From Sva-07 sp963728195 (GTDB taxonomy: Bacteria; Actinomycetota; Acidimicrobiia; Acidimicrobiales; Ilumatobacteraceae), in the NCBI GenBank assembly GCA_963728195.1, contig CAVSIX010000018.1:22820-86819 (forward strand): a stretch of DNA of 64,000 bases, read 5' to 3'. Positions 26,863-33,879 of the stretch are shown here, one piece after another; the stretch's first letter is position 1; each line of letters starts with the position of its first letter. The position numbers were made by a program, and so were the translations under genes. Under the pieces are notes generated by a model. The model was given only the letters and a program-made list of their open reading frames with translations. It was not told the DNA's origin and ran no database searches.

Positions 26863-27054
26863 ATGGCATCGAAGTGTGAAGTGTGTGGCAAGGGCCCCTC
26901 GTGGGGCATGTCGGTGTCGCACTCGCATCGCCGCACCAAGCGACGCTGGAACCCGAACATCCAGCGGGTTCGCACCAGCGTGAACGGCGCGTCCAAGCGC
27001 GTCAACGTGTGCACCGGCTGCATCAAGTCCGGCAAGATCGTCAAGGCGGGCTGA
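26863..27054 (+). CDS. rpmB: 50S ribosomal protein bL28
   Basis: 63 residues; MASKCEVCGKGPSWGMSVSHSHRRTKRRWNPNIQ is the typical start and the zinc cysteines C-x2-C (CEVCGK) and C-x2-C (VCTGCIK) mark a zinc-containing bL28. A clear ribosome-binding site (CAGGAG) lies eight bases before the ATG. It diverges from the FakA-like gene across about 207 bases, in which TAGCAT (26769-26774) is a possible -10 box. Confidence 0.97.
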   Translation: MASKCEVCGKGPSWGMSVSHSHRRTKRRWNPNIQRVRTSVNGASKRVNVCTGCIKSGKIVKAG

Positions 27055-27063
27055 GTCCTCGTC

Positions 27064-27285
27064 ATGCAGGGGGTCATCAAGGCCTACGATCCGGCCAGCG
27101 GTGACGGACTCGTCATGTCCGACACCGACCTCCACGATTACGAACTGGCCGCCGATGCGCTGGCCGGTTCGGTGTTTCGCATGCTGCGCCAGGGCCAGCG
27201 TGTGGTGTTCGACCTCGACGACGCCGGCTTCGCCACGCATCTGCGCCTCGGCTCCGAGGTCGACATGGCGACGCCCGGCGCCTGA
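27064..27285 (+). CDS. Cold-shock-domain-like small protein
   Basis: 73 residues, nine bases after rpmB. The opening QGVIKAYDPASGDGLVMSDTDLHDYELA follows the beta-strand spacing of cold-shock domains (GxVKxFxxxxGxGFI), and the end GQRVVFDLDDAGFATHLRLG matches the last strand (G..V.F......A..V). The aromatic RNP1/RNP2 residues of true CspA are largely missing, so nucleic-acid binding may be weak or altered. Likely co-expressed with bL28. Confidence 0.6.
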   Translation: MQGVIKAYDPASGDGLVMSDTDLHDYELAADALAGSVFRMLRQGQRVVFDLDDAGFATHLRLGSEVDMATPGA

Positions 27286-27488
27286 CGCCGGCGCGCCCGG
27301 CGCCGAGCTGCCGAACCGGTTTCCGCCGGCGCCGTCCGGGGAAGTCGTGACCTTGTGCCCCGAGCTCTGTTTCGTCGTTCGAACCCGCGCGCCCTACGCT
27401 GGAGTTCAGCGATCGATGCCGTCGTCGACCCGACGCGCAGGCAGGTTGCACGGATCTCAACCCCCGGAACTCGACGAGGAGTCACCAG

Positions 27489-29285
27489 ATGAGCGGAACG
27501 ACCAGCAACCAGCGCCTCAAGGACTGGGTCTCGGAATGGGCAGCGGTGATGCAGCCCGCCGACATCTACTGGTGTGACGGCTCCGCCGACGAGTACGAGC
27601 GCCTGTGCCAGGAGCTCGTCGACTCGGGGACGTTCACCAAGCTCGACGAGGCGAAGCGGCCCAACAGCTACTGGGCCCACTCCGACCCCGGTGACGTCGC
27701 CCGCGTCGAGGACCGCACCTTCATCTGTTCGCTGACCGAGGACGAAGCCGGACCGAACAACAACTGGCGCGACCCCGCCGAGATGCGCGCGGAGATGAAG
27801 CGGCTCTACACCGGTTCGATGAAGGGCCGCACGATGTACGTCGTGCCGTTCTCGATGGGGCCGCTCGGCTCGCCGATCGCTCACATCGGTGTGCAGCTCA
27901 CCGATTCCGCCTACGTGGCGGCGAACATGCGGATCATGACCCGGATGGGCCAGGGCGCCCTCGACGTGCTCGGTGACGGCGAGTGGGTCCCGTGCCTGCA
28001 CAGCGTCGGTGCACCGCTCGAGAACGGCGCCGAGGACGTGCCGTGGCCGTGCGACGCCGAGAACAAGTACATCGTCCATTTCCCCGAGACCCGCGAGATC
28101 TGGTCCTACGGCTCCGGCTACGGCGGCAACGCCCTGCTCGGCAAGAAGTGCTTCGCGCTGCGTATCGCTTCGGTGATGGCGCGCGACGACGGCTGGCTCG
28201 CCGAGCACATGCTGATCCTCAAGCTGACCAACCCCGAGGGCGAGTCGAAGTACATCGCCGGCGCCTTCCCGTCCGCCTGCGGCAAGACGAACCTCGCGAT
28301 GCTCGTGCCGACGATCCCCGGATGGAAGGCCGAGACGATCGGCGACGACATCTGCTGGATGAAGTTCGGCGACGACGGCCGGCTGTATGCGATCAATCCC
28401 GAGGCCGGCTTCTTCGGAGTGGCGCCGGGCACCAGCTACGAGACGAACGCCAATGCGATGGACACGCTGTGGGGCAACTGCGTCTACACGAACACCGCAC
28501 TCACCGACGACGGCGATGTCTGGTGGGAGGGGATGACCGACACACCTCCCGCCCGAGCGACCGATTGGAAGGGCAACGCCTGGAATCCCGAGATGGACAA
28601 CCCGGCTGCGCATCCCAACGCCCGCTTCACCGCGCCGGCATCGCAGTGCCCGTCGATCGCTCCCGAGTGGGAGGATCCGGCGGGCGTCCCGATCTCGGCG
28701 ATCCTGTTCGGCGGTCGGCGCCGTACCACCGTGCCGCTGGTGACCGAGGCGAACGACTGGGAACACGGCGTGTTCCTCGGCTCGATCATGGCGTCGGAGA
28801 AGACCGCAGCCGCCGAGGGCACCCAGGGCGAACTGCGCTTCGACCCGATGGCGATGCTGCCGTTCTGCGGCTACAACTACGCCGACTACTTCGCTCACTG
28901 GTTGTCGATGGAGAAAGCGACCGATCCGGCGAAGCTGCCGAAGATCTTCTTCGTCAACTGGTTCCGCCGCGACGACGACGGTCGGTTCCTGTGGCCCGGC
29001 TTCGGCGAGAACAGCCGCGTGCTCAAGTGGATCTTCGAGCGGGTGAACGGCAACGCCGATGCGATCGACACGCCGATCGGCAAGCTCCCGACGAAGGACG
29101 CACTCGACACCAACGGACTCGAGATCGACGAGGCCGACCTCGACACGATCCTGTCGGTCGACGTCGACGGATGGAAGGCGGCGATCCCCCAGATCCGCGA
29201 GCACTTCGCACAGTTCGGTGACCGTCTCCCCGACCGGCTCAACGTCGAGGTCGACGAACTCGAATCCAAACTCGCCGACGCCTGA
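27489..29285 (+). CDS. pckG: Phosphoenolpyruvate carboxykinase (GTP)
   Basis: 598 residues, the usual size of the GTP-dependent enzyme. The P-loop kinase motif is FPSACGKTNLAM (about residue 255-266), with metal/substrate motifs GDDICWMKF and the C-terminal FGENSRVLKWI. It converts oxaloacetate to PEP for gluconeogenesis. A GAGGAG ribosome-binding site precedes the ATG. The 203 bases upstream hold no gene; TACGCT (27395-27400) is a weak -10 candidate. Confidence 0.97.
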   Translation: MSGTTSNQRLKDWVSEWAAVMQPADIYWCDGSADEYERLCQELVDSGTFTKLDEAKRPNSYWAHSDPGDVARVEDRTFICSLTEDEAGPNNNWRDPAEMRAEMKRLYTGSMKGRTMYVVPFSMGPLGSPIAHIGVQLTDSAYVAANMRIMTRMGQGALDVLGDGEWVPCLHSVGAPLENGAEDVPWPCDAENKYIVHFPETREIWSYGSGYGGNALLGKKCFALRIASVMARDDGWLAEHMLILKLTNPEGESKYIAGAFPSACGKTNLAMLVPTIPGWKAETIGDDICWMKFGDDGRLYAINPEAGFFGVAPGTSYETNANAMDTLWGNCVYTNTALTDDGDVWWEGMTDTPPARATDWKGNAWNPEMDNPAAHPNARFTAPASQCPSIAPEWEDPAGVPISAILFGGRRRTTVPLVTEANDWEHGVFLGSIMASEKTAAAEGTQGELRFDPMAMLPFCGYNYADYFAHWLSMEKATDPAKLPKIFFVNWFRRDDDGRFLWPGFGENSRVLKWIFERVNGNADAIDTPIGKLPTKDALDTNGLEIDEADLDTILSVDVDGWKAAIPQIREHFAQFGDRLPDRLNVEVDELESKLADA

Positions 29286-29289
29286 CCGC

Positions 29290-29336
29290 TTCTCGTGAAC
29301 TCGTGCGGGAATTGTTCCCGTACGAGTTCACCAGAA
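29290..29336. terminator. 22-bp palindrome between convergent genes (element family A, copy 2)
   Basis: TTCTCGTGAACTCGTGCGGGAA (first 20 shown by its parts at 29290-29309) pairs with 29315-29336 with two mismatches and a 3-base loop. The same arm sequence TTCTCGTGAACTCGTGCG occurs at 22751-22768. It starts 4 bases after the pckG stop. Confidence 0.6.
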
Positions 29337-29352
29337 CGAGTTGAGGACGCAA

Positions 29353-29386
29353 AACGGCCCGGCCCCCTCGCGGGGACCGGGCCGTT
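29353..29386. terminator. Strong GC hairpin between pckG and rpmA
   Basis: AACGGCCCGGCCCC pairs with GGGG-A-CCGGGCCGTT (one bulge) around a CTCGC loop. It lies between the converging ends of pckG and the rplU-rpmA operon, flanked by AAAA on the pckG side, which reads as a U-run on the minus strand, so it fits an intrinsic terminator mainly for rpmA. Confidence 0.75.
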
Positions 29387-29406
29387 CGATTCTCAGCGAG
29401 TCGTGA

Positions 29407-29664
29407 TCAGGCGTCGACGGGGAGCACGCTGACCGTCTTGCGGCCCTTGCTCTGCCCGAACTCGACGCGGCCGTCGACGAGGCTGAACAGCGTGTCGTCC
29501 TTGCCCTTGCCGACGTTCTTGCCGGGATGGAACTTCGTGCCGCGCTGGCGCACCAGGATCGTGCCGGCGGTGATGTCGCTGCCGCCGAAGGCCTTCACAC
29601 CGAGGCGCTGAGCGTTGGAATCGCGGCCGTTGCGGGTGGAACCGCCACCTTTGGTCTTGGACAT
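29407..29664 (-). CDS. rpmA: 50S ribosomal protein bL27
   Basis: 85 residues; begins MSKTKGGGSTRNGRDSNAQRLGVKAFGG and holds the conserved GTILVRQRGTKFHPGKNVG. Its N-terminus reaches the peptidyl-transferase centre. Follows rplU by 33 bases; a GC hairpin lies downstream. Confidence 0.98.
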   Translation of the reverse strand: MSKTKGGGSTRNGRDSNAQRLGVKAFGGSDITAGTILVRQRGTKFHPGKNVGKGKDDTLFSLVDGRVEFGQSKGRKTVSVLPVDA

Positions 29665-29697
29665 GAGTGTTCTCCGTTCGGATCGGGCCGGTGCCGG

Positions 29698-30006
29698 TCA
29701 GACCGTGATCGAGGTGATCTCGACCAGGTGGTACTTCTGGCGATGGCCGTAGCGACGATGTTGGTTGGTGCGGCGCTTGTAGGTGTAGCCGTTGATCTTC
29801 GGGCCCTTGACCTGGCCGACGATCCTGCCGGTGACCGACGCGCTCTTGAGCTCGTCGGGGGTGGCGAGCACGGTGCTGCCATCGACCACCATGACCGGGG
29901 TCAGCGACACGTCGCTGCCCTCGTCGGCGTCGAGCAGTTCAACTCGTACCTGCTGGCCCTGGGCCACCTTTTCCTGCTTGCCGCCTGAGGCGATGACTGC
30001 GTACAT
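29698..30006 (-). CDS. rplU: 50S ribosomal protein bL21
   Basis: 102 residues from ATG at 30006 (MYAVIASGGKQEKVAQGQQVRVE, the family start). C-terminal block KINGYTYKRRTNQHRRYGHRQKYHLVEI is typical. First gene of the rplU-rpmA pair. Codons upstream of 30006 in the same frame lack family support. Confidence 0.98.
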   Translation of the reverse strand: MYAVIASGGKQEKVAQGQQVRVELLDADEGSDVSLTPVMVVDGSTVLATPDELKSASVTGRIVGQVKGPKINGYTYKRRTNQHRRYGHRQKYHLVEITSITV

Positions 30007-30071
30007 AGCGTTGTCCGATGCTAGCGGCGGATCCCGGCGCCTCAACCCGCGCAGCGGGTCCAATTGCGCCG

Positions 30072-30120
30072 GTCACTCCTCTGAGTCACTCCCCTCCTCT
30101 GAGTCACTCCCCTCCTCTGA
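30072..30120. repeat. 18-bp tandem repeat upstream of rplU
   Basis: GTCACTCCCCTCCTCTGA occurs twice in full (30085-30102 and 30103-30120), preceded by a shortened copy lacking five bases (30072-30084) and followed by a decayed start. It lies in the 115-base space between the metallohydrolase stop and the rplU start, which also holds the rplU promoter. Confidence 0.8.
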
Positions 30121-30121
30121 A

Positions 30122-31390
30122 TCACTCTGCGGTGGTCACGGCCTCGGACTCACGGGCGGCACCAGCGAAGATGCCCTTGGCCATCAGGGAACTCTCCGAT
30201 GCGCGGCGTGCCCGGTACACCACTGCTCGGGCGGCGTGGATGCCGGCGTCATCGGGCGCAGCCCATCCGGCGATGTCGGCCAGATGGCAGGCGAGGCGGT
30301 GGTCGCCGGCTTCGGACAGCGTCGTGGCCCGCTCGATCAGCACCGACGCTCCGCCCGCGAGGTCGGCCAACTCCGTCGCCAGCACGGCGTCCGGCGACGG
30401 CTTCAAGCGGCTCGGGGCGCCGTCCCACCAGCCACCGAACTGGCGCCAGATGTTGCGGACGACGAATTCCGGCTCGTCGTAGAGCGGCCGGAGATACGGC
30501 TTGGCGAGCACGTCGTCGGGTACGTGCACGCTGTGCACGATCGTGTCGAGCACCTCGCCCGCGTTCATCATGTCGACCACCTCGGCGACCAGCTGTTCGA
30601 GCGCACCGGCGATGTCGCCGAGCACTCGGGCGATGCGGTCGCGACCTTCGATCGGCAGGCCGTGCGCCGGCAGGAGCAGTTCCGGCTGGCGTGAGATCAT
30701 CTCGCGCAGCGCCGCTGCCCACTCGATCGGATAGCGCTGGACCTTCTGAGGGTTGCCGGCATTCGGGAAGTTCCAGATGACGAAGTCGCCGGTGAAGAGC
30801 CACTTGTCGTCGGGCATCCACCCCCACAGGTGGTCGTCGGTCTCGCCTCTGGCATGGTGGAACTCGATCGTGCGATCACCGACGACGATCGTGTCGTGGG
30901 CGTCGACGACGTGGTCGGGGCGCAGTGTGGCGGCCGGGATGAACTCCCCCGTGGAACCCATGCCGAAGTCGCCGCGCACGCCACCGAACTGACGGGCGTT
31001 GATGCGGACGTTCCAGTCGTTGGTGTACTCGTAGCGATCGAATCGCCGATCGACGTTGGTGTGGCCCACCACGGTCATCTCGCCGAAGGCGTCGGCGAAT
31101 GCGGGGCTCCCGCCGACGTGGTCGGCATGGCCGTGGGTGTACACCAGGTGGGTGACCGGCGTCGAGGTCCACCCACCGATCGCTGCGACGACGTCGGCGC
31201 CCGTGCGGGCGTGCGAGGCATCGAACGCAACGAGGCCGTCGCCGGCGTCGAGCACCACCGAGTGCGAGAAGCTCTCGACGATCGCCAGACCGTCGGCCAG
31301 CTCCGACAGTTCGTTGGTGATGCGGTTGACCGGTTCGTCGGCCACACCCGAATCGATCACCCGTGACGACAGTGCGAGCAGATCACCCAT
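30122..31390 (-). CDS. MBL-fold metallohydrolase, alkylsulfatase (SdsA/BDS1)-like
   Basis: 422 residues. The metallo-beta-lactamase zinc motif THGHADH is at 85-91, with the further ligands expected in FHHARGETDDHLWGW and FTGDFV. The later part, EPEFVVRNIWRQFGGWWDGAPSRLKP, matches the dimerisation region of type III alkylsulfatases such as SdsA1. It may hydrolyse alkyl sulfate esters; the usual C-terminal SCP-like domain is short or absent, so the substrate is uncertain. No signal peptide. TAGGGT seven bases before the ATG suggests a leaderless start. Diverges from the DUF4157 gene. Confidence 0.82.
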   Translation of the reverse strand: MGDLLALSSRVIDSGVADEPVNRITNELSELADGLAIVESFSHSVVLDAGDGLVAFDASHARTGADVVAAIGGWTSTPVTHLVYTHGHADHVGGSPAFADAFGEMTVVGHTNVDRRFDRYEYTNDWNVRINARQFGGVRGDFGMGSTGEFIPAATLRPDHVVDAHDTIVVGDRTIEFHHARGETDDHLWGWMPDDKWLFTGDFVIWNFPNAGNPQKVQRYPIEWAAALREMISRQPELLLPAHGLPIEGRDRIARVLGDIAGALEQLVAEVVDMMNAGEVLDTIVHSVHVPDDVLAKPYLRPLYDEPEFVVRNIWRQFGGWWDGAPSRLKPSPDAVLATELADLAGGASVLIERATTLSEAGDHRLACHLADIAGWAAPDDAGIHAARAVVYRARRASESSLMAKGIFAGAARESEAVTTAE

Positions 31391-31397
31391 TCCCTCG

Positions 31398-31403
31398 ACC
31401 CTA
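31398..31403 (-). promoter_or_regulatory. -10 box of the metallohydrolase gene
   Basis: TAGGGT on the minus strand ends seven bases before the ATG at 31390. On the plus side of the same 72-base space, TAGAAC (31451-31456) lies six bases before the DUF4157 ATG and could serve that gene. Confidence 0.35.
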
Positions 31404-31462
31404 GGCGAATCGGTGCGACGGCGATCGACGCCTGGCGGTCACCACGCTGCTAGAACTGGCAG

Positions 31463-33490
31463 ATGGGTACTGAATTCTTCGCTGGTCGGTCTCGTCCCTC
31501 TTCCGCGGTGCCGCACGACGCCGGAAGCGTGCGGCGCAATCTCGAGGTCGGGGCACACGACGATCCGGCCGAGCGTGAAGCCGACCGGCTCGCCGAACGG
31601 GTCACCCAGCGGCTCCAGGACCGGCACCTCGACGCCCGCAACTCGGCGGTCGCGACCACTTCGAGTGGTCGGGCTGTGCGGTCATCGGTCGCACGAGCCT
31701 CCGTCCGGGAAGCCGAACTCGGCGACGTCGGCGGGGACATCGGACCCCGCATTCACCGTCGCACCGAGCCAACGTCAGAGATCGCGCCGATCGTCGGCGC
31801 CGAAGGCGGCCAACTCGACCCGGCCACCGAGCGCGACATTGGTGACGCTCGCACTGGTGGCCAGCGCCTCGAACCGCGCATTCAGCGTCGCATGGAGTCG
31901 GCGTTCGGCACCGATCTGAGTGCCGTGAGAATGCACATCGGAGGGCCCGCCGATGAACTGAGCCAACGCATCCAGGCCCGTGCGTTCACGGCCGGCAACG
32001 ACATCTTCATTCCCAGCAGGGAGTACGAACCCGACACGCGGTCGGGCCAGACCCTGCTCGCACACGAGCTGGCCCACACGGTTCAGCAGTCCACGACGGT
32101 CTCGCGCAAGCTGGATCCAGTGATCCGCCGATACGCCGACATCCCCGATCACGCCACCTGGAAGCAGGACTCCAACATCGCCCGTACGCGGCGCTCGAAG
32201 GAGCTCAAGGCCATCGACGAGGCCGTCGCGGAGTACGACAAGGTGAAAGACGGCGACGAGTTGGCGCTGAAGCGCTCGCACATGATCCTCGTACTCGACC
32301 ACATCCGGCAGTGGGAGAAGATCAAGACGCCGGCGGGCGTCGCAAAGAGCGATCGCGCTGCGTCGATCATGGACCTGAAGCAGGTGTTCGAGACCAAGGT
32401 CCAGGAGAACCTCGCGGCGCACGCCAGCGAACTCGACCCCGTGGCCGCCGACTATCACCAGGCCGTAGCGAACCGCGACATGGCCGCAACCCGGCGTGTG
32501 GGCGCCGAGCTCAGCAGCGCACATCACGAGTTCTTCTCCCAGACGGCCGCCGATGCGCTCAAGACGAAGGACCCGCAGGAGTGGGCGACGGCCTTCTTCA
32601 GTGCCCCGTTCGACGAGTTCGGCATCAACCCGTTCACCGTGATGTCACTCAAGAGGTTTGCCGACTTCAGCTGGCTACGTCGCGAGCACGCCGACATCAT
32701 GGTCAACGACTACATCCTGCCTGGGATCGAGTCCAACAAGAATGCCCTCGTCCAGATGTTGCAGTACCCGCCGTTCCGAAACGGCCTGTTGACCAGGGCA
32801 TCGCCCGCAGCGACCCGATGCCTCCTCGAAATGCCGCTCGTGCGCATGACCGTCGCGGCGGAGAGTGACGCAGCCACCAAGAACGGCGGCGCACCCAGCG
32901 TCGAGGAGATGGCCGACAGCGTTTTCGCCGCCTTTCTCGGAGATCAGCCGGTCAGTGGCCTCGGTTATGCCACGAACTCCGCCAACTTCAGCACCGGTGA
33001 ATTCCTGCTCGGATCGTCGACGACAGCAAAGCGGGCTCCGTGCATGACATTGAGCAACATGCTCACCGAGGTCTTCCGGGCCGTCCTGCCGAACGGCAAC
33101 CCAGCCAGCCAGGTGATGCAGCGTCAGGACATGGTGCCGATGCTCACCAAACCGCTTCACACCATCGGCACGGGAAACGGCATCTTGACGCAGGAGACGT
33201 CGTTCAGCGGGAACGTGGAGCAGTACGGCGACGTCAAGGGCCACGCGAACATCAACCGGATCTTCTTCGGCGACGGACACGAGTGGCTCCAGGTCGGCAA
33301 CAAGGAGTACGACCCGACGCTCGGCATCACCGGGCCGGTCGGCACGGTGAAGGCCTGTGTCGAGGCGATCACGTTCACCAAGAAAGGCGAGAAGTACAAG
33401 GGCAGCGACGGCACGACCGCCACCCGCAACAAGCACGTGCCACCCGGTGGCGGCCCGCTCCTGTTCCAGCGATCGGTCGTGATCAACTAG
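31463..33490 (+). CDS. DUF4157 protein with putative transglutaminase/papain-like C-terminal domain
   Basis: 675 residues. Residues 28-45 (EVGAHDDPAEREADRLAE) are the usual opening of DUF4157 proteins, and the domain proper (about 139-210) ends with the HExxH-type LLAHELAHTVQQS (His201, Glu202, His205). A long helical middle follows (about 225-500). In the last 170 residues, KRAPCMTLSNML (Cys527), GHEWLQV (His606) and KEYDPTLG (Asp617) are spaced like the Cys-His-Asp triad of transglutaminase-fold enzymes. DUF4157 proteins are often cargo or maturation proteins of extracellular contractile injection systems; no such genes are in this window. No signal peptide. A toxin/effector role is inferred, not shown. 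Confidence 0.75.
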   Translation: MGTEFFAGRSRPSSAVPHDAGSVRRNLEVGAHDDPAEREADRLAERVTQRLQDRHLDARNSAVATTSSGRAVRSSVARASVREAELGDVGGDIGPRIHRRTEPTSEIAPIVGAEGGQLDPATERDIGDARTGGQRLEPRIQRRMESAFGTDLSAVRMHIGGPADELSQRIQARAFTAGNDIFIPSREYEPDTRSGQTLLAHELAHTVQQSTTVSRKLDPVIRRYADIPDHATWKQDSNIARTRRSKELKAIDEAVAEYDKVKDGDELALKRSHMILVLDHIRQWEKIKTPAGVAKSDRAASIMDLKQVFETKVQENLAAHASELDPVAADYHQAVANRDMAATRRVGAELSSAHHEFFSQTAADALKTKDPQEWATAFFSAPFDEFGINPFTVMSLKRFADFSWLRREHADIMVNDYILPGIESNKNALVQMLQYPPFRNGLLTRASPAATRCLLEMPLVRMTVAAESDAATKNGGAPSVEEMADSVFAAFLGDQPVSGLGYATNSANFSTGEFLLGSSTTAKRAPCMTLSNMLTEVFRAVLPNGNPASQVMQRQDMVPMLTKPLHTIGTGNGILTQETSFSGNVEQYGDVKGHANINRIFFGDGHEWLQVGNKEYDPTLGITGPVGTVKACVEAITFTKKGEKYKGSDGTTATRNKHVPPGGGPLLFQRSVVIN

Positions 33491-33570
33491 TCGCATCGAC
33501 CAACCGGTGCGCCCATTGTCTTCGATCCGCGCGCCGAACGCGAGCACCTCGATCGAATTTCCGCAGCCTG

Positions 33571-33879
33571 CTAGATCTCGCAGGCGTCGGCGCAGGGGCC
33601 GCTGGCGCGGAACTCGACGGCCAGGGATTTCGAGAGGCGGCCCTTGGTCACCACCCGCATCGACTCCGCCATGCCGATCAACGTGGGCGTGATCAGGATC
33701 TGGAAGCGTTCGTGACGCAGCTTGCGATACGCCGCGGTGTTCTTGCCCTTGACGTTGGTGTCGACCGACACCTCGGCGACCTTGCCTCAACCGGTCGGGC
33801 GGATGAAGTCGATCGACATCGTGCCGCCCTTGCGTTCGAGCAACTGGCGGGCCTCGTCGGTGATCTCGATGTTCATCAT
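33571..33879 (-). CDS. HesB-like selenoprotein (in-frame UGA read as selenocysteine)
   Basis: 102 residues if the UGA at 33789-33787 is read as Sec (residue 31). Before it: MNIEITDEARQLLERKGGTM then SIDFIRPTG; after it: GKVAEVSVDTNVKG and so on to GPCADACEI. Both sides are in one frame and form one HesB/IscA-like beta domain; HesB-like is an established bacterial selenoprotein family, with Sec or Cys where this UGA lies. A hairpin with GGTC loop follows the UGA at the right distance. Two more cysteines (96 and 100) are at the C-terminus. The ATG overlaps the RNase E/G stop (TGATG; a second ATG follows), so translation is coupled. Standard gene callers would start at the GTG at 33771 and lose the N-terminus. 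Role probably redox or metal handling. Confidence 0.82.
33757..33772 (-). promoter_or_regulatory. Bacterial SECIS element within the HesB-like gene
   Basis: Minus-strand GGTGTC-GGTC-GACACC: a perfect 6-bp stem with a GGTC apical loop, starting 14 bases after the in-frame UGA, with the loop 20 bases after it. This matches the known bSECIS layout (GGTC in the loop of a short stem, as in E. coli fdhF), which recruits SelB with Sec-tRNA. Confidence 0.78.

Noticed and set aside
27376..27386. GTTCGAACC resembling a tRNA T-loop upstream of pckG
   Set aside because: No flanking 5-bp stem, anticodon arm or acceptor; not a tRNA.
27138..29204. 688-codon frame on minus opposite pckG
   Set aside because: Shadow of pckG, no family likeness.
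33571..33771. Separate 66-residue gene starting at GTG 33771
   Set aside because: It is only the part of the HesB-like gene after the UGA; the upstream half is in the same frame and belongs to it.
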